Source: Selaginella tamariscina
Lineage: Eukaryota > Streptophyta > Lycopodiopsida > Selaginellales > Selaginellaceae
Assembly (NCBI GenBank): GCA_003024785.1
Contig: PUQB01000104.1
Coordinates: 482,506 to 546,505, forward strand
Length of the DNA: 64,000 nucleotides
Reading direction: 5' to 3'
Made by a program: the position numbers and the translations under genes. Under the pieces are notes generated by a model. It had not been told where the DNA came from, made no database searches, and saw only the letters and a list, made by a program, of their open reading frames with translations. Shown piece by piece: positions 59,381-64,000 of this stretch; within the stretch, counting starts at the first letter, position 1; the number at the start of each line of letters is the position of its first letter.

Positions 59381-61699
59381 TTAATTGTCGGATGTTCGTG
59401 TACCCACCAAGTTTTGTCCTGCTTTCTTCCTCGCACCCTTATGCCCTTTTACCCCTTTACACTCTCCCTCCACGCCAAGCTTCTTACACATATCACTTAT
59501 CAACACATACGCAACCCCGTCCTTGGCATCGCAACAAACCAACGCATCAAATGCAACCTTGCCAACTTCCATATTATTCCAGTTCCTACCACGCTACCAA
59601 CAAGCTCGTCCATATATAACTGTCCGGTTCAAACGCCATACTGTATATAGTTGATAGTGCCTCTTGCAGCCTGTTAACTCTCCCCAACATACTAACTTAC
59701 ATGTATAATGTTCTAATGTCGGAGTTATACAGTACGTAGACATACACCCAAAGTACCTAAGTCCCTCATCTACCATTCCGGCGTGACTGCAAGCTGTAAG
59801 AATTGCCACAAAAGTGACACCATCTACATATAAATCCGAATCCTGAATGGTTCTAACGATACTAAACACTCGATATGTGTCACCAAGAGAGCTGTATCCC
59901 GCTAATAACGCACTAAACAAGACTATATCTATTGACTGCATCTTGTTAAACATGTGTTCCGCTCCAGCCAAGTGTCCACATTTCCCATAAAAGTCCACTA
60001 AACTCGTTCCTACTGCTTCTTCTTGTTCGAGGCCAAGCCTGCATATCTGTGCATGGATTCCTTGTCCGGTTACAAGCGCCGCTAAACTCCCACATCCCTT
60101 GATTACATAAACAAACGTAAGAGAGTCTGGGTCACATTCCATGCCCACAAACAACTCTATTGCTGCATGGCTTTCCCCATTTTCCACGTATCCATGAATG
60201 AGGCTGTTCCACGACACGACGCTCCGGTACACCATGCCGTCGAATACACATTGGGCGTCCCGCATGCTTCCGCACTTGCTATACATGTCCACCAAACTGG
60301 TTGCCACATAGACATCACTCTCAAGCCCAAACTCTCTTGCGCATCTATGAATAGCCATACCCTTCTCTAAACAAGAGTGACTCTCTAAACTCGTACATGC
60401 CTTGAGTGCCATTGTAAACGTAACCGAGTCCGGTTTCTCACTCAGCAACTCCATACCTTCAAAAGCAACCAATGCATCCCTCGTACTTCCACATTTTGTA
60501 TACATCTCAACCAGGTTATTCACCACAAAGAGATCTGTACCGAGTCCGCGTCTCACTGCCTCCCTATGGATGGCCATTCCGGTCTCCAGGAGAAGCTGAC
60601 TTTCGTGTGTCTCACCCGCTAGCCCAGTGCACGCCTTCAGTAAGGCAACGAACGTGAACGAGTCCGGTTCACAGTCCATGCCTCCGAACAGCTCCATAGC
60701 TACCGAGCACTTACCTTTCTCCACGTATCCCAGGATGAGGATGTTCCACGAAACACTGTCCCGATAAACCATGTCATCGAACACATCCCGTGCGTAACAC
60801 ATGCATCCGCACTTACTATACATATCCACAAGGTTGTTCCCGACAAAGAGATCGGTATCGTATCCGATCTCTTTCGCTTGCTTATGAATAGCCATGCCCG
60901 TCTCCAAGCAAGCCAGCTTTGAACACGCCCTGAGTGCAGCAAGAAACGTGACAACGCTCGGTTCGCAGTCCATCCTTGTGATGAACTCGATAGCTACCGA
61001 GCTCTGCCCATTCTCCACGTATCCTAGAACGAGAACGTTCCACGACACCACGTTCCGTTCCTCCATGTTGTCGAAGATCCTCTGTGCCTGCTCCATGTTC
61101 CCAAACTTGCAGTACATCTCTACCAAGGTGGTCGCCACGAACATGTATTTCTCAAGCCCACATTCTTTAATACGCATATGAACGGCCGTGGCCTTCTTCA
61201 AGGGGAAAGGAATAATACTCTTACACTTGGTATCGAAGGAGACTTGAGTTTGATACTCTTTCTTCGTTGCCAAACTCATGCATGCCTTGATTGCAACCAC
61301 GAATATAACAGAGTCCGGTTCGCAGTCCATACTCTCGAACAACTCGATTGCTACCAGGCCTTCCCCATTCTCCATGTATCCCATAATTAAGCTGGTCCAT
61401 GAAACAACGTTGCGATGAATCGTGTCATCAAACACACGCTGTGCGTGGTGTATACACCTGCATTTACTGTACATGGCAATGAGAGCGTTGGAGACGTATT
61501 TGTTTGTGTGCAAACCGGATTCAAAGGCGTGGATGTGGAGTAGCTTCCCCTGTTCCAGGTCCCGTCTCTTACTACATTCTTTTAGTGAAGTAACCAGTTC
61601 TGTAATGTTGCTTGTGTACTGCACACTCTCTCTCTTGTGGCCTCCCTCGATACGTCCCAACTTTGTTGCGTCAGCTTGAAACATTAAGTGTTTCAACAT
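59381..61699 (-). CDS. PLS-class pentatricopeptide repeat protein with E-type C-terminus
   Basis: Intronless PPR protein, about 770 residues once two frameshifts near 59694-59702 and 59588-59592 are allowed for. PPR proteins bind organellar RNA in a sequence-specific way. Successive units of about 100 residues repeat FVGNNLVDMYSKCG / ARDVFDDM / VSWNILILGYVENG / CEPDSVTFVALLKAC, typical of P-L-S triplets. After the last triplet come LEHYTC, then LGR-NRLQEALSTIYSM and EPDSYIWTSLL (E motif), and MEVGKVAFDAL before the stop at 59381. No DYW domain is seen, so any editing activity would need a partner. ATGs at 61699 and 61684 are both plausible starts. No clear transit peptide was recognised. Confidence 0.88.
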
Positions 61700-62101
61700 A
61701 AAATAGACTATATAAAATTCCAAACAACAATAATATAATAAAATTACTTATTATGAAATTTATAAATTTATAAATTCAAAAATTAAATTATTTTGATTGT
61801 CTTCCAATAAAATTTATACTTTCTAATATAGTTAGAAATGCTTTCGTCTATAGTTAAATATCTAAATACTCTCTAATATGTGTTAATAAATTCTATGGCC
61901 AACCACAATTGTAAGGTTTGCCACACATATATCACCATACAGAATTCCTCCGTGCCTTGTGTAAGTAAATTAGAAGAGAATGGCTACGAAGGAAATCATC
62001 TTGATCAAACGTAAGCTCTAATACAATACATATGGATTATATTCATTACAGTATAAGTACCTAATGGAACACTAGTAATTATTCTCTCATGTTTTCAGTG
62101 T
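61700..62101. other. Intergenic: PPR promoter and SPHK 3' region
   Basis: AT-rich, about 400 bp. No gene recognised. Confidence 0.5.
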
Positions 62102-62431
62102 TCATGGTGGACAGTATACTGTAGCTAATCCCTGTTCTACACAGACCTCAATAGTCGGGCCGTAAGTCATTAAGTCGCTCTGGCTGTTGCCAAGGGCACC
62201 CCTTCCTCTTGTTACGACCTCTCCGTCCACGTCGATGTATCCGCCTTGAACTCGGCTTCCTACTCTTCCACCAGGTGATATTTGGAAGGCCTTTACCTGC
62301 ATTCACGACCATTGCACGTGCGTACACACACACTGTGTGTATGTAAACAGACACACAATCACACACATATACATAAGGTCCCACTGTAATTCACAGAACG
62401 CCTTATGTAGGACGTTGAACCTTCAAGTCTC

Positions 62432-62468
<37 letters not shown>

Positions 62469-63762
62469 TGCCATATATAAACAGCTGTATATGTATGTAT
62501 ATTGTACATAATTACATGACAATAATAAGCACTATTGTTGTACCATATACATGTATACATTGTACGAGATAGCATACCTTCAAGTAGACTAGATATTCTG
62601 ATTTTACTGTTTTACCCTGCTGTATGCTCGTGAGTAAACCGACTAGCTTCCATCGGGGACAATCCCGAAGAACAATAAGATCCAGAAATCCATCAGAAAA
62701 CTGCATGGTATTATACAATTAGAATAATTATAATATATATTTGTTTATTATGTAGTTACATAACATAAAGTGTGTGTGTGTGTGTAAGAGACAGAGTTAG
62801 AGTTTTTTACTTTCTTCATGTTTACGTTACAACAACTCTTGTCATTATAAAATAATATTAAAGTTGTAACTGTTCCTAGGTAATACTATTTTATTTATAT
62901 ACGTGGTTTAAAATGTTCTTAAAGCTTTAGAAGCTTAGAGTTTATGCTGCAGAACTTATAACTTAGAACTTATAACTTACGGACACACATACATACACAC
63001 AAATATCATATGACCTCTTTTATAACATTTGATAAGTTTTCTTCGAACCTGTATATAAATACAACACACATACATACACACGCAACATACACAACAGCAC
63101 ACAAAAAACACACGCAGCACGCATGCGCGCGCACACACGCACACGCACACACACCTTGGCTTCAGGAGCAGAATTGAAGTCTTCACTGGCCCAAGGTACG
63201 TTTTGCAGCAAGACCATGATGAATGCACCCTCCATTATCCTCCAGTCAGTTCTCAATGTGGAAGAAACAGGGCCAGAATATCCGGTTGCACGCCGTGTTT
63301 CGAGTTCATCTTCTTTCTTCTCAACCTTCTTGCTATCAAGCTCACCATTGTATGGTGCACCTATCCCCTCGTAGCCAGGAGCAGGTATGTATGCAAACAC
63401 TCCGTTATATCTTCGCAAGCGCAAGATCCTCAATAAACTCTGTAACAACATTGAACTCAGTATATGTGTGTGTTCTGATTGACATATATACACACACAAA
63501 TATACACATAACTTACACACGCACACATCGCATATAGTTTACTCACGTAGAAATCAAAGCGTAAGCCTCCCATCCACCGGTATTTCTCGGATTCAATATC
63601 AACATCGGCAACAAAGCCTACAATGCAAAAGGCAAATTAAATATTATGATGATATATGAATGCATACCCCATGTAAGTAGAAGAATGCTATAAAACTTTG
63701 TTTGTCCTTGAACAACTGTTGCTACATCAACAGGTCGTGTACGACCTGCAAAAGATGAACGT

Positions 63763-63823
<61 letters not shown>

Positions 63824-64000
63824 CCACGTATAATTGCAAATGTTGCGTTTTGAGCATTACAAGGCTCCCCAACAGCATCTAATAGTGATTTGGCCATACC
63901 GTTTCCTGAACCTGTTAAACAACTATCGTTCATACACTAATATGACATTATATTGATAGGATCATATATAGAACGGAAATATACCTGCAGGTACAACTCC
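62102..64000 (-). CDS. SPHK: Sphingosine kinase (5' end beyond the window)
   Basis: Phosphorylates sphingoid long-chain bases, a signalling step in guard-cell and stress responses. Exons visible: 63985->64000, 63825-63911, 63668-63745, 63547-63617, 63155-63439, 62578-62700, 62102-62296. The lipid-kinase catalytic ATP-binding motif SGNGMAKS is in the second, followed by RPVDVATVVQG, VADVDIESEKYRWMGGLRFD, LRRYNGVFAYIPAPGYE, QNVPWASEDFNSAPEAK, FSDGFLDLIVLRDCP and the C-terminal KAFQISPGGRV ... IDVDGEVV ... VEQGLATVYCPP. Order and spacing match plant SPHK1. No frameshift is visible in this gene. Microsatellites abut the donors at 63155 and 63825. The N-terminal part lies to the right of the window. 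Confidence 0.92.
63761..63817. repeat. (GT)n(GA)n compound microsatellite in SPHK intron
   Basis: About 14 GT then about 14 GA units. On the coding strand it reads (TC)n(AC)n and starts eight bases into the intron. Confidence 0.9.

Overview
This is nuclear DNA of a land plant. Evidence: plant-type gene families (TORTIFOLIA1/SPIRAL2, sterol methyltransferase 2, a TYW3-Kelch protein of wybutosine synthesis, katanin p80, a PLS-class PPR protein, plant-type sphingosine kinase), many spliceosomal introns, plant telomere-type TTTAGGG words and plant LTR retrotransposons. Introns are mostly 50-400 bp and full of (GT)n, (CA)n and (GA)n microsatellites. That would fit a seed-free lineage such as a lycophyte, but the species cannot be fixed from the sequence alone.

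Layout. About 0.2-17.3 kb is a gene island: TORTIFOLIA1/SPIRAL2-like (-), a short divergent promoter, sterol 24-C-methyltransferase 2 (+), a tRNA 3'-half, TYW3-Kelch (-), a long divergent promoter/leader, katanin p80 (+). About 17.3-19.8 kb is AT-rich spacer. About 19.8-51.5 kb is nested retrotransposons. Two copies of one large non-coding LTR element (LTR about 1.65-1.8 kb, non-coding interior 3.7-3.9 kb, LARD-like) are interleaved with a complete but decayed Ty3/gypsy chromovirus (28.35-34.55 kb, 5-bp target duplication CCCAA), a truncated second chromovirus, older chromovirus debris, LTR fragments in both orientations and a Helitron-type helicase remnant. About 51.5-55.5 kb is very AT-rich; it holds a fragmentary copy of the neighbouring aldehyde dehydrogenase gene and a GC-richer island that looks like a Pol III small-RNA gene. 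About 55.56-64 kb is a second gene island, all on the minus strand: aldehyde dehydrogenase, PPR protein, sphingosine kinase (5' end outside the window).

Working together. Katanin p80 and TOR1/SPR2 both act on cortical microtubules and lie 6.6 kb apart; otherwise the genes are ordinary unlinked housekeeping functions. Six of the seven protein genes carry one or more single- or two-base indels in otherwise well conserved exons, several of them in homopolymers. I read these as unpolished long-read sequence errors rather than pseudogenes, and coordinates should be used with that in mind.

The most interesting signals are (1) the non-coding LTR element, whose interior is a chain of hairpins retained in both copies, with compensatory base changes; (2) a candidate 140-145 nt Pol III RNA at 53.39-53.53 kb; (3) a 39-bp near-perfect hairpin in an intron of the TYW3-Kelch gene; and (4) a solitary tRNA 3'-half.
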